Below are positions 14,764 through 26,519 of a DNA stretch of 64,000 nt, in pieces. How positions within the stretch are numbered: the first letter of the stretch is position 1; every line of letters starts with the position of its first letter. The translations under genes and the position numbers were made by a program. The stretch covers positions 60,383,043 through 60,447,042 of the forward strand of contig OZ024875.1 in NCBI GenBank assembly GCA_964017185.1, written 5' to 3'. The notes under the pieces were generated by a model, which was not told the origin of the DNA, ran no database searches, and saw nothing but the letters and a program-made list of their open reading frames with translations. Origin of the DNA: Rugalucina vietnamica. Its lineage: Eukaryota; Mollusca; Bivalvia; Lucinida; Lucinidae.

Positions 14764-15657
14764 GTTTGAAGTGGAAATGAGATTGATTCTGATTCCTATG
14801 TCCAGCATATTTCTTGCGCAAAGATTTGGTCCTGAAAATATGTGCGCCTCACACTGGTACATTGTCTGTATGAGGCTTGCCTAGGATCATTGTGATTAGG
14901 ATAACTGACCTTTCTGCTTTAATAGCTGTCAACTGGACATAAAACATTAAATCAATCAATAAACAAGCATATCTGTTTGTTTGTGATGTACTGTTTCACA
15001 TGTCACCTGGCAATTCTCATGCTTAACACATGAATCAAGAACAGAACATTTTTCAGACTGAAATATTCCGATACCAAGCCACAGGCACTTGAAACACAAA
15101 TATATCCCGCCCCCACCCCTCCCAGTACATACACACATACACACCCTTTGTACCTATGTCAAAGAATAGGTGGGGGTATATTTTTATGCTTCACATGTTT
15201 GTGGACCACACAGCTGTACAAAGCTTGTTAAACAAAGCAGGATTTGTTATGGTATGGCTCAAGTGATCTTGGCCCACTCGGAAAACAATATTGAGCTGGA
15301 CACTTTTTTTTTTACCATGAATCACAGAGGTTTTAGATGACAACAAATAGAAAATAAAATGTATACAAGATGTTATGGTTGATATTAGAATTGAATGAGT
15401 GCTTTACATGTGGAGTGCAATATAGACACATTTGAATGTCTCTCAATAATGTTTGTATTTTTTCAATACTTAAATGATAATTGGTACATTTTGAATTGAT
15501 AGTTTGTTGTTAGCAGATTTGGGATGCATGAGTAGATATATACATATATAAATTGGAATTTATCATACATGTATATGTGCAACGGTGTCATGGGCATTTG
15601 AAAGTATGTTGTCTTTTTTATGTGCTTTTTGTTGACCTTGTCAACTTTCTGACCTTT
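14764..15657. other. No gene seen
   Basis: Intergenic sequence with a short C-rich/CA stretch (15107-15145) and otherwise nothing I recognise. Confidence 0.4.
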
Positions 15658-15911
15658 CATTACGAAAACATGCCCATGCAATATACAGAGATTTTTAAAG
15701 TTTTAAAAAATGAAAATTTTCAGTAGAAAAAAATTTTTTTTTCTTATTTTTGCTCAAAACAGATTGTCGGTGAGGCGGTTCTAAAGAGTACCCACGATCA
15801 ATGTTTTGGAGCAAAAATAAGACAAATAGGTATACCCCTGCAAACCCCAGTTTTTCTATATAAAAGTGGGGTTTAAGGGGGTATATATTGCACGGGCATG
15901 TTTTCCTGATG
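15658..15911. mobile_element. GTACCCACAAT MITE, copy 1
   Basis: The ends CATTACGAAAACATGCCCAT and CGGGCATGTTTTCCTGATG are inverted relatives. The interior has GAGCAAAAATAAG-type arms around GGCGGTTCTAAAGAGTACCC and a second hairpin, CCCCTGCAAACCCCAG against GTGGGGTTTAAGGGGG. Confidence 0.7.
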
Positions 15912-16090
15912 AAGAATGCTAATATAAATTGAAGACCATATAAATGTAAATTTAAACTGTTTTTGAGTCAAAACTAAAACTTTTCTATAAGTACAAGTAC
16001 CCATGAAAGAGTGGGCTGGTTCTGAAAGGCAAACAAGCATTCACTGGAATGTTGTCTCAACTCAAACAAAAAATAAGTTGGTGGGTTTAT

Positions 16091-16365
16091 CATCAGGAAA
16101 ACATGTCCGTGTAACGTATAATCCCTTATACCCCACTTTTATATAGTAAAACTGGGGTTTGCAGGGGTATACTTATTTTTCATATTTTTGCTCCAAAACA
16201 TAGATTGTGGGTACTCATTAGAACTGCCTCGTCGAGTGTACCCACAATCTATGTTTTGAGCAAAAATAAGAAAAATATAAAAAATTTTCTAAGGAAAATT
16301 TTCAATTTTTACATCATAAAAAATCTCTGTATCAATATCTGTATCAATGGACAAGTTTTCGTAAT
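16091..16365. mobile_element. GTACCCACAAT MITE, copy 2 (best preserved)
   Basis: Runs from CATCAGGAAAACATGTCCGT to GGACAAGTTTTCGTAATG. The central palindrome is GATTGTGGGTACTC...GAGTGTACCCACAATC, flanked by inverted GCTCCAAAACATA and TATGTTTTGAGC. Confidence 0.75.
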
Positions 16366-17570
16366 GTCCTTCATTTGTATCCTGTCCTTTAATATATTTT
16401 ACAGTTATTTATTTGGGCAACTCCTGAGAAATGAAATTTTCCCAACAAATTGTGTAGCATTAACAGCCTTAGTGAAGCACTCTGTTTTTAGCATCATGAA
16501 AGTAACATTGATTTGTTAAATGTACCAATATTTAAGTTATGATTATTTTTGTTAAAATCATATTGATAATACTATTAAAGAACAATGTACAGTATGTTTT
16601 GCACTTTTATTACAAATTCCATTTCTAGCCATTGTCTTCCAGGTTTGTGACTTGTGATTGGTTGTTCAAGATTTAGCAGTGGCTAGCTGTCAATTTTTGA
16701 AAAATTCGGCCTGCATATTCATATACTCTAATATAGAGGCTGGAACATGGGCTAAATTGTACAAAGAAAAAAAAAAAGACACTGATCAAACACTGATTTA
16801 GTTCTGTTGGCTGAAAGGTAAATAAGTGTAATAAAATGTTTAAAATAGTAATTGGCCAGTCTGTTTTTATTTGCCTGGCTGGTATTGCATCTACAGTAGA
16901 TTTTGGTGTGACACATTATTTACTGCTGTACTAAGTACTGGTGAAAAGATAGTCATTGTTCTGTAAAGCCTTATTAGGAAAACATGGTTAGTAACCGTCC
17001 TTTGATTACTAGTATCTTGGCTGTTTACTAAGAATGTAAATGGAAAATGCAAAGGTAGGTCACTAAAACTGACATCATAAAAAGTTTTTCATGATGGCAG
17101 TTTTCATGTTTTACATCTCACTGAATTGCTGACTTGAAGGTCATATGGAGACTGGACCTCGGACCAAAAGACTAGAGAAACACCGGCTAAGTCCCTGAAA
17201 AGTGCATTTATGAGCATGCTAAACAATTTATCACATGCTCTAGGAGTTCAAAGCTTGCTCCTTAATTTGTATAGGCTAGTGTATTTGTCACGGAGTGTAA
17301 AAAAGTTTGAAGAACAAAGCTCCAGGCAAAAGTGCTTATGGTGACTTGCTTTCATTTTCACATGCCACACATGCTCTTGGAGTTTGGTCCATACTTTTTG
17401 TTGTCTAATGTATTTGTCAAGGGGAGGGGGCAGGGGCATGACCCAACAGGACTGGAATCCAGAACCTCGCTATCTGTCATCTGAGTTGGTGAGAATGTCA
17501 GCACCAGTTATTCCCACACTAGTTGAATAATAAGAACCATGCTGTAAACAAAGAGTCTCTTTGCTGACGT
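16366..17570. other. No gene seen
   Basis: Intergenic sequence; a short inverted pair around 17075-17110 (AAAGTTTTTCATGATGGCAGTTTTCATG). No supported gene. Confidence 0.4.
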
Positions 17571-18170
17571 TATAGCTCAGGTGTCAGAGAGCTAGCACAG
17601 AAAGCGAGAGGCCCCAGATTTGAGTCCTGGTCAGGCCACAATCTTTTTCTGCCCCTGTGAAGTTTGATGGGTCTATCATGGGTGGAACAAAGAATCTTGC
17701 CCAACAAGGACTCGAACCCAGGGTCTCTTGCTTACAGTGCGAGGACTCTATCACTGAGCTACCTAGCCACATGTCGACTGCTTACATCCCCCCCTGCTCA
17801 ATTAGATTCGTCCATGTATTGACTCATAACCATGCTAGGATGGATGAGACAGTCCCAGAGCCACCAAAAGTCACGGATGAAAAAAAAAGCATGGCCCGAC
17901 TGGGACTCAAACCCAAGGTGACTCGCTTACCCTGCGAGCACTCTACCACTGGGCTACCTAGCCATTAACCGGAACAGGTCAGTGCACTGGGTGTGAGCAG
18001 CAATGTTTATTGATAATCATGTCGGTCCAAGCAGACTGGGTGATGAATCTTATTAATGTTAGCAGGGGGGATGCGGGGAGGAACCGTCTGACAGGAGACT
18101 GATGGCTCAATAGAGTGTTCGCTTGATAAGCAAGAGGCCCTGTGTTTCCAAGTCGCAGTTGGGTCATATT
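17571..18170. mobile_element. Cluster of four tRNA-like SINE heads
   Basis: tRNA-like segments lie at about 17571-17640 (+), 17688-17770 (-), 17891-17966 (-) and 18090-18165 (+). Each keeps an A-box-like TAGCTCAGTGG relative and a B-box-like GGTTCGAGTCC relative (or complement). The first is followed by CTTTTTCTGCCCCTGTGA, the same body that follows the pair at 29206-29514, so these are SINE copies and not genes. Confidence 0.65.
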
Positions 18171-18329
18171 CATCTGTTTATAAATGTTTCTGATGCTTGC
18201 GGAGATGAATTCACAAGTAAAACATAACCAGAATGCATTAGTTATGAGCTACAGTTTAGCTTTGTTTGTTTTTTTAACAAAAAACAAAAAAACAAAACCT
18301 TTTACATATGAAATCCACTTTCTCCGGTC

Positions 18330-18560
18330 TATGCCGGGTGCTCCGAAAGAATGACGGCGGGACTTATTTTTCGGTAAATCGTCTTACCGGGCACCTGTTC
18401 ACGCGCATGCGCTTGTTTTGTTGTTTTCCACAAAAAATCACTTCCGGGATTCAGAGAAAAGTCAAAACGTTCTGATGAGTTTCCCACTTTCTGTCAGTCC
18501 TATTGTTTTGCCAGAGAAGCCTATTCTACATATTTCGTCTGTAAAATCACATGAAGTTGC
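18330..18560 (+). promoter_or_regulatory. Candidate promoter of the SH2-WW gene
   Basis: This stretch is locally CpG-richer than its surroundings. It holds a perfect NRF1-type palindrome GCGCATGCGC at 18403-18412 and an ETS-type ACTTCCGG at 18440-18447, a pair common in TATA-less animal promoters. A plausible donor GAG|GTATGA at about 18677 could end a non-coding first exon that splices to the acceptor at 19891. Both the promoter and that exon are inference from motif content and position. Confidence 0.35.
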
Positions 18561-18745
18561 CGCTTTGAACTGTTTAATCAGCCCCCATTAACAGTTCAAG
18601 TGATCACCGACTTCCTCAAAAAAAGTTTTTTGAACTTTCATCTTTACTTTAGCCAAAAGTCTGAGGCTCTAGCTGAGGTATGAGTAGCCTTTCTAATTGT
18701 CTGATCTTCATGCTTTCCATACTGTAGAGACCAAAAAGCATCGGC

Positions 18746-19290
18746 TAAAGCAAAAATGTATAGGCTAAACAATTTTAAACAGGTAGGCTAAAGAAGAAAA
18801 TGCCGGAAAAGACGGAACTTACACGGGTAGTTGACCTTTTTGTATCGTATCAGTTCTTTAGCCACTAGCGTTGTATTAGAATACAGGTAGGGTTTCGCGA
18901 TGAGAGACTTTCAATTTTATTTTTTTCATAAATCGTATCCGTAGATGTCCGAAATATCATTTGCATGTTTCTAAACAGCTAAAAAGCTCATGACATTTAT
19001 GAAATCCAGTATTTCGTAGAAATAATTAGATTTCGTGGCTGGGTAAGTCCATGGTAAATGAATGTTTGCTTTAAGGCATGCGCAGTAAGCAAATTCAGTA
19101 TGGTAGGTGAATAGGTGACTATTTTGAAAGTTCCGTGATGCTATTGCCAGCAGCAGTTATCAGGATGGCACATGATATAAAAAGATATAAAAAGGTCAAC
19201 TACCTTAGTAAGGTCCGTCCTTTCGGCCATTTTCTTCCTTAGCCTGTACGTTTGAAATTCTTTAGCCTATACGTTTGTGCTTTAGTGTTT
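18746..19290. mobile_element. TIR element with 100-bp arms, 545 bp
   Basis: The left arm (GGCTAAAGC, TATAGGCTAAA, AGAAGAAAATGCCGGAAAAG, GTAGTTGACCTTTTT) is answered in reverse on the right (AAAAGGTCAACTAC, CGGCCATTTTCTTCCTTAG, TTTAGCCTATACG). It would lie in the 5' UTR intron of the SH2-WW gene if the promoter call is right. Confidence 0.75.
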
Positions 19291-19425
19291 GCCTATACCT
19301 ATGTGGGATTGTGACCTTGAGCAAGACACGTTAACTCCCTACAGTTCTGGTTAAACCCAGGAAGCATTGGCTCCTTGACATGACTGAAAAATTGTTGACT
19401 GGGACAAAAAATGCAAAGTCAGTCT
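19290..19425 (+). mobile_element. SINE-like fragment, GAGCAAGACACG core
   Basis: Shares TGACCTTGAGCAAGACACGTTAACTCC and TGACTGAAAAATTGTTGACT with the repeat at 7505-7715. Confidence 0.5.
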
Positions 19426-19929
19426 CTTACCAATTTGTGAACTTTGATGACCTGATTATATTATTGTAAAAATTTAGAATTTTCAGACCATTGGCGACCA
19501 ATTTTTTTGCAAATTCACCATTTCATATAATTAAATGCACTTATTTTGAAGACAACTATTTCATTGATAAATTTTCAGTAAATACTACTTTTTTTAGTAT
19601 CCAACCAATTAATCAAAAATGAACTTTCCATTATTTTTTATATACGGTATAAATATATAATTTAGTTTAACATGTCTTTCAAGATTGTTTCTGCTTATAT
19701 GAGACGGGCCAATCAGTAGGTGGGGTGAAAATGGGAGACCACCTGGCACACCTGCAAGCAGAACTTGGCTTTTCTCACATATGCCCAGAGCGAGCCTCAA
19801 ACAGTTCAACCCACACCAGACACTGCGGTGAGATGATAGAGTGATTAAGAAACAGTTCTCTTAACCACTCGGCCACTTTTTTTTGATTTTAGTTCCTGAT
19901 GCTGTCTTGTGATGCCAGTACTATTGACC

Positions 19930-22657
19930 ATGGGTGATCCTCCGATGCGACGAGACAGCAGTGCCAGTAATGTGTCAAGGAGAGAAGACGTGAATAGTCT
20001 CCCTTTCTTCTACAGCAACTTCAAATCTACAGAGGAGGTATCAGTTTACATAATATTTGAGCCACTGCATGGGAAAACCAACAATCTGCATGGGCGAAAA
20101 CAAAGGTGCAGATCAGCTTCGCAGTAGATCAGCTTTGCAGTAACTGCGAAGCTGATCAGCGCCTTTGTTTTCGCTACACGGATAGTACATTTCCTCTACT
20201 TACTACAGCCCAGTTTATGTCGGACCTGGTCAGAACCCAAATTGTTGGTTTTCTTAATATGCACAGGCTGATTTATTGTGTCATAAGTCATTTTTGCTAG
20301 GCATGAGACCTTGATCAGACTGTAGTGTAAGATTAATACTATTTTAAGAGGAATTAATCAATCTCACCATTGGCTCAATTCTCTAATGACGAGATAAAAT
20401 TTCTTTGGCCATTCTTCGTTCTTCCTCTGGCACTGATTCGAAAAAGAGTGCTTGTATTTGTCTTTCATTACTTATTTGTGAAAGATATGTGCTGCTGCAC
20501 CTAAGTACTGGTAACCTGCCTCTGGCAGTCTTCACGAAAATTGCTGGTCTGTCGGTCAAAACCAGCAAAATTTCATTCTGACTGACAAAATATTTTATTC
20601 TGTCAGACAAATGTCTGGCAAAAATTTCTAAAATTACAATGATAACGTATAGAATTGTCTTAAAGAATTGGGTTTTGACCAGCAAAAACTTGCAATTTGC
20701 CAGACGGCTGTCCTGCAGATGAAAAAAGATTTTGCAAAGACTGCTCTGGGCGGCTTGCTTATGAAATGTGTGGTCAGCAGTATATCAGGATAATGATTTA
20801 GAGACTTTACACTGACATTACGGTACTCCGACTGTGCAACACTAGGTTTTCTCTCAATTAATTTCAATGATATCTTTTACATGATGGTACAAAAATAATC
20901 ATATCAAAAGTTGTGATTGTGCGCCTTACTTTATTTACTTCTATTATTCAGGTTGCCACTTTTATAAAGAAGAACAGCAGAAAGAAGCCTGGATACTATT
21001 TATTACGTCCCAGTAACAGACAGAGGAACTTACTGACAGCTTCAGTCTCGTAAGTCTCCCATACAAACCACATCATGAGAAAATCGGCTCTTTGCATATG
21101 CAAAAACAAAGATGCAGATGAGCTGTGTTTTCAATTGACATGTAGTTCAATCCATGTTCTTCTTAAACCAGAATTTTCAATCTTCTACCCTCCCTTCTTC
21201 TTTGACATTTCAGACCAATTAGTGTCAGATCTGGTGGGAAACGTGGAAGACGGGTTTTCTTATAATGAGTTCATGTATGTAACGATGAGAATTTTCTGAT
21301 AGATTGTCTTGGGAAAATAGAGGAACATTCTGGTGCATCAGGAAAACATGTCCATGTAACATATACCCCCTTGTACCCCACTTTTATGTAGTAAAACTAG
21401 GGTATGCAGGGGTATACATATTTTTCTTACTTTTGCTCAAAAACATTGATTGTGGGTACTCTTTAGAACTGCCTCGGCAAGGCAGTTCTAACGTGTACGC
21501 GCAATCTCTGTATTGAGCAAAAATATTAAAAATATCAAAATTTTTGCAATGAAATTTTCGATTTTTACAGCTGAAAAAAATCTGTATATTGCATGGACAA
21601 GTTTTCATAATGTGTTTGCTTTTCCATGAAGTCGTCTTACATATCTATATCACATTACTGAATATTGCAGGGTAAATGCCTAAATGGGGGAAAATGCACT
21701 GTTTATAATCTCTTGATTAGCTGTTAAAAATTGTACATGTTCAAGGTTAAAACAGTAGTGTACATGTATGTCATCTTATCTACATATCTAACTGCACTGA
21801 ATGTGTATGTCCATCAATACACATCTGGTTACATATTTTATACCACTCATTACAGGGTAAAAGATGGCAGCGTACGTCACCTACACATCCAGATAGAGGA
21901 GAATGGTACCACTATTCAGTATTTCTTGGTCGTCGAGAAGAAATTTACTAGCATCATAGACTTACTAGAGTACTATAGGAACAATCCTGTCAGAAATCTA
22001 GAGAATGTGCATGACGTTTATTTCAAAGTCTCGCTGGACCGCCCAGGCAGCCAGAATGTGTTTGGTCAGAGTGCCTCTGGTGGATCCCTAGGGAGATCTC
22101 GTAGTGTAACAAGCATTGACTCTAACAGGAGCATGGTCTCCCAGGTCCCGGCAGGTCCCCCACCCCTCCCCATTAGGCCCAGGAACCAGTCAACAGGAAG
22201 TGATTCATCAGGCAGCAACTGGACGACAGATGATGGTAGTGCGCAGGGTAATGGTGCAGTAGGTGGCCTGTTGGCAGAATCAATCGCTAGCAGACCTCCT
22301 GCTCCCCTACCGGCACAGGCTGGGTGTTCGGACTATGGTGCATATTATTCTAGGGCTAGGGACGTGAGTGAGGACATCTCAGGAAAACTGAAAGAAGTGC
22401 TAAATCAGAGTGAAGTCTGTGAGTGTGGAATTTCACGGAACTTGGCAGAGCTGCCGTTAGGTTGGACTGTTCATCGTAGTAAGGATGCAGGAACCTTCGG
22501 GAAACTGTTTTTTCAAAGTGCCGAAGGTCAGACATCCTGGTTGTTACCACAAAACGTGAAAATGCAGATGACTCAAAAACATATGAATAACCTGCGGCAC
22601 TTAGAAGGAAGAGTTCCTAAGCATACCAATTCATTAAGCCAACTTCAAAGGGTTTGA
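19930..22657 (+). CDS. SH2-WW adaptor-like protein, complete, three coding exons
   Basis: Exons 19930-20037, 20952-21049 and 21856-22657 give 335 aa. The start is placed at 19930 because ACCATGG matches the Kozak consensus; an in-frame ATG at 19912 is the alternative, and the exon begins after an acceptor at about 19891. Residues about 25-125 form an SH2 domain: GYYLLRPS supplies the phosphotyrosine-binding arginine, followed by the HLHIQI strand and a FTSIIDLLEYYRNNPV helix. Next comes a Ser/Gly-rich linker with proline motifs (PPPLPIRPR, PPAPLPAQ) suited to SH3 binding and a DYGAYY tyrosine cluster. Residues about 282-316 resemble a WW domain (LPLGW at the start, TSWLLP at the end, longer first loop). 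There is no kinase domain, signal peptide or membrane segment. A cytoplasmic phosphotyrosine adaptor role is inferred; I do not recognise a named family. Upstream and downstream introns carry MITEs 18-19 bases past both donors. Confidence 0.85.
20057..20272 (-). mobile_element. GAGCCGCC foldback MITE, copy 4 (orientation B)
   Basis: Starts TTGAGCCACTGCATGGGAAA, 19 bases after the exon 1 donor of the SH2-WW gene. Keeps CTTCGCAGT...ACTGCGAAGCTGATCAGCG in the centre. Confidence 0.8.
21068..21270 (-). mobile_element. GAGCCGCC foldback MITE, copy 5, degenerate
   Basis: CATCATGAGAAAATCGGC...GCATATGCAAAAACAAAGAT matches the family start, and GGTTTTCTTATAATGAG the end; the centre is eroded. It begins 18 bases after the exon 2 donor of the SH2-WW gene. 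Confidence 0.6.
21336..21612. mobile_element. GTACCCACAAT MITE, copy 3
   Basis: From CATCAGGAAAACATGTCCAT to GGACAAGTTTTCATAATG. The centre AGAACTGCCTCGG / CAAGGCAGTTCTAA is a palindrome. Lies in intron 2 of the SH2-WW gene. Confidence 0.75.
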
Positions 22658-23179
22658 AATTGAATTGAGGCATTTTGCCTATCGGCAAATCGTAGGATAT
22701 AAACAATGTGCTTATGGTGAACCATATTAAAAGAAAACCTGCTTTATCATAAAATGCTTCTTTCAAGATTTCAAGAAAAGTTTTCGTTTAGGTGTTCAGC
22801 AGGTTTGACTTTGATGTGGCAGAAAGCCATGTAGAGTATAGACATGTTTCCTCATGATGAGGCTCATCTGTGATTGCCAGTAATTTGCTCACTATGTGAT
22901 TGTTGCAGAATTGTTGAAACCCATGGTAGTAGACCTGAAATGATGTGTGTTTGATATTATTGGTTGATTTTGCAGCAAATTGGCTTTGTTCTCCATATGA
23001 AAAATGTGTGTCATTCTATCTTGTAGACACAAAAATGGTCCTATATGGCTTAATGCCTTTTTGTGAGTGCTATTTCAAGATAAACTGTGCTAAACATAAT
23101 TACATAGCAGTTTTAAAATACAATACAAATACATTCTGCATATTCCTCATGTATCGTTTGACATGATAATTATGAGAGA

Positions 23180-23185
23180 AATAAA
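23180..23185 (+). terminator. Polyadenylation signal candidate of the SH2-WW gene
   Basis: AATAAA about 520 bases after the stop codon. The stretch 22658-23180 holds no repeat I recognise and is probably the 3' UTR. Confidence 0.5.
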
Positions 23186-23311
23186 GTGATTATGTTTGTA
23201 GCCGTTAATGGAGAACAAAACTGCATGTGTGTTCAGTGCTATCAAACACACATAGTCATGTGGTACTACATCTTGATGTTAGATATGTATATCAGATAAA
23301 TGGAATCCATC

Positions 23312-23456
23312 ATTGGTGTTCATTGGAGATGGTGTTCAGTGGAGACAGGAAAATTCCAATTAGAGGGCCCAAGGGAAACAAGGCTTGCCGAGTTTCCTCT
23401 GGAATGGTGGGTCGGAGGGTTGGAATTGCTCCCATCTCCATTGAGCACCAATAATC
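23312..23456. mobile_element. Foldback MITE, ATTGGTG family, 145 bp
   Basis: ATTGGTGTTCATTGGAGATGG at the left is answered by CCATCTCCATTGAGCACCAAT at the right; inner GGAATT/AATTCC and GGGAAAC/GTTTCC blocks also pair. Confidence 0.65.
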
Positions 23457-23888
23457 AATTTTTTATCCTACATACTTAAGATGTTAAATTCCTTTTACCG
23501 ATGACGTCACCTAGTACTCAGTCTGGGCTTTACTTCTGATGATGTTGTGCACATTACGTCGGCTGGAAATGACGTCAAACATAAATTAATCTTTGTCGAA
23601 GTCAAAAGAGATGTATTTTTGATTTGTTTTTCTGACATTTAAAATCAGCGTATTTGTTTTTGTTTTTTTTCATTTAAAATCAGCGTAAATCAAAAACACA
23701 CGTCATGAACTAATACCAAATTTGTCTTGTTTTGTTGAACATTTTTGCTGGAAGTAGTTGTTTTGGCTAGAAACTATCAATTTTAGTCGGGTGCTTTTCT
23801 TAATATGTACGAGCAACCAAGCCAGCAGTGTAAGATAGATATGTGCACCACCAGTGAATACCGTAATCATTCTATCTTTTTAACAGAG
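23457..23888. other. No gene seen
   Basis: Intergenic; TTTAAAATCAGCGTA occurs twice (about 23638 and 23682). Nothing else recognised. Confidence 0.4.
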
Positions 23889-24130
23889 ATATGAGCCGCC
23901 TTGTGGGAAAACCAACAATGTGGCTTCTGAACAGGTCTGACACAAACCGGCCTGTACAAGCACAGAAAAGAGCTAGAAGCCTGAAATTTCGGATTTAAGA
24001 AGAAGAGGAAGTGTACTATCCGAGTAGCGAAAACAAAGGCGCTGATCAGCTTCGCGGTTATCGCGAAGCTGATCTGCGTCTTTGTTTTTGCATATGCAGA
24101 TTGTTGGTTTTCCCATGAGGCGGCTCATAT
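23889..24130 (+). mobile_element. GAGCCGCC foldback MITE, copy 6 (orientation A)
   Basis: Well preserved: ATATGAGCCGCCTTGTGGGA to CCCATGAGGCGGCTCATAT, with the central GATCAGCTTCGCGGTTATCGCGAAGCTGATC palindrome at about 24045-24075. A good reference copy for defining the family ends. Confidence 0.85.
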
Positions 24131-24576
24131 GTAAGAAACATTAGTCCCTGCATTTTATGCACATTAAGTATTGTAGCATCCATTTCCTGAGGTATCATGA
24201 TAACATTATACAGTGTCATGATTATGATGAATTTTCAGATAAGAGTCTATATCTTGCTCATGAGAAATAGATGAGCTGCTTGTGCCTCCAACTGGCTTAC
24301 CATCTGATTACTAGTTAACTGTCCAGAAGGCCGGAGCCTGCCCAGGGAAAGTGGTTCAAATCAAGCCATCCATACATGTTAGCCAGAGTTGTTGATTTAC
24401 TTGGGTGGTTATATTTTCCAGCACAATTTGAATTTCATGACCTCCTAATGTTGGGTAAAAGTATCATAAAATGGAGGCAACATCCAGACATGGGCATAGC
24501 TGTTCATTGGGATACTAAGCTACAAACCAAACAAACAAATCTTATAAGCATGCAAGTAGCAGGTTATAGCAATCCA

Positions 24577-24793
24577 GGGGCCAGTTGTTCAAAATTAATG
24601 ATGTCAATAGTTAATGATTTGTTAAAATTTTAAACTACACTCTTACTTTTTGTTGATAAAATGTGTTGCAAAGGATTCTCACATTTTTTCAACAAAAAAT
24701 AACAGTGTATTTGCTTATGTAGTCAGCATTTACTTAACAAGATGAGGTCTTAACGGTGACGTTAAGCTGACAAAGTTTTGAACAACTGCACCC
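24577..24793. mobile_element. MITE, CCAGTTGTTCAAAA family
   Basis: CCAGTTGTTCAAAATTAATG at the left and AAGTTTTGAACAACTGCACC at the right are inverted repeats; the interior has TTTTTGTTGATAAAA against TTTTTCAACAAAAAA. CCAGG is found just outside both ends. Confidence 0.65.
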
Positions 24794-26208
24794 AGGTGTT
24801 TCAAACATCTTTTAACTAGTTGTCAAAAAGATGAAATTTACATTCACCATCCAGTATGTTAATAAACCTTGAAATGTACATCTTTGCCCACACTAAGATA
24901 GAAATGACAGCTGTTGATTTCTTTTATCAAAAATTTCATTGGTTATTTGAAAATATTGAAACAGACTGAGCTAGGTCATTGTTTGACATCTTGTGGCAAT
25001 TTCAAAGAAATGGGCACATTTCTCTATATTTACATGTGTACATTTCACCTGCATGACTGTTGTAAACTGTCAATTTCTCCTCTCTGACAGCTGATTTTGG
25101 GATGTTAGAAACTTATGAAATCCTAAACTGGTGTTTGTGCAGTTGTATTCTTAAACATAAGGAATGATATAGTTCTCTGCTGATTGTTTTTCGCTGCCAA
25201 AGATGTCATAGACACAGACATGAGTTTCTGCCATACAACATGACAACGATATTTGTTTTGTATAAAATAAGTGTATACGTATACATGCATTTACACATCA
25301 CTAAGGCAGAAAATTTTGTTCTCTTGTATTTGTACATATTATGCATTTCAGATTTGGTTTACCTGACCATGTAAGTTGACTGGTCCCCATATTGAAATTT
25401 TACCCATATACATGTTACATGTCATGGTCAACCATATTTGTTCTATTGTACACAGTTAAATTTCTTCCTTTACAAGCACATATGATATTACTTGAGAACA
25501 ACACTGTCGAAGTTTGCTTGTTCAGAATCAAAATGAAGATGGACTTAACAGAGTTTTCCATGGTGCACAAAAATGGGCATTTTTACCCCTTTTTTGCTTT
25601 CAATGACCCCCAAAACTGTCCAGAGAGGGGACAATGTTGTCCCCCAAAATTCTCTATATATGTATTTCTGTTTTCTGACGTCCCTAAATTAAAACTTCAA
25701 GGGAAAACCCTGAATTTAAGTACAGTGCAACCTCGACCTCGTATTAATTGTAGCTTTGCAAAAATAGACTGTTAATAAAGTGAGCTATACTGAAGGTATA
25801 CAAGGCTATGACCTGTAGGAAAATAACCATTTAGGAGCCATGACATGGTTATGTTATTTTGAAATCTGTGATGTGGTGTGTTACAATGAGGCTGAACTGT
25901 ATTTGCATTTCGCAAATTGTGCCTTTATAGTTTTAATGCACAGATATTGAGGCAGCAAAACAAAATTTGTTTTAAAAATACATGTACCAAAGTGCCAGTC
26001 GTGTTGTGTGTGCATATGCGCAGTTTGTTCGGAAAAGACCTTAGTTTGTGCTTATTGTAGCATGTGTGCTAAAAAGAACAAATATTAGCACATATTTTAA
26101 CTGTACAGGTCTTGTGTACAATTTGCACTGTACATAATCTGTTTATTGCTATCTTTAGATTCTTTTAGACCAATGATGCATATGCATAATTGTTATAAGA
26201 AAACCCCT
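24794..26208. other. No gene seen
   Basis: AT-rich intergenic sequence. A 127-codon frame near 25392-25775 has no domain or consistent coding character, so it is not called. Confidence 0.4.
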
Positions 26209-26478
26209 GTATACCTGTGATTCTTACAGTGCAGATTGATACAACATTTCACAATGTGGCAAAATACAACGCAGTGATTTGAAGCCTGATTGATTGGGCT
26301 TCAACCTACAGTGAAAAGTTCATTGCCTCACTGTAGGTATTTGCAAAATTGATATTGCTTGGCTGTATGTTGTAGCCAAGTCAATCCAGATTCCAATCAT
26401 CACACTCCATTTTGTCACATTTTGTGAAATGTTGCATCTATCTGTGCTGTAAGAAATTTGGTTGCATCACGGGTATAC
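26209..26478. mobile_element. MITE, GTGATGCAACCAGAT family, copy 2, diverged
   Basis: Begins TATACCTGTGATTCTTACAG and ends GTAAGAAATTTGGTTGCATC; the inner arms GATTTGAAGCCTGATTGATT and AATCCAGATTCCAATCATC pair imperfectly. The TIR is damaged on the left. Confidence 0.6.
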
Positions 26479-26519
26479 AAACTGAGAAATGTGTTCTTTT
26501 AAAAGGGTGGTATGAACCT

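Noticed and set aside
21731-22657. 308-codon open frame taken as a single-exon gene starting at 21731
   Set aside because: The first 42 codons are intron sequence. A CTCATTACAG acceptor at 21855 and the upstream exon reading into the SH2 domain show that the real exon starts at 21856.
25392-25775. 127-codon frame in intergenic DNA
   Set aside because: No domain, low-complexity hydrophobic start, no supporting splice or neighbour signal.
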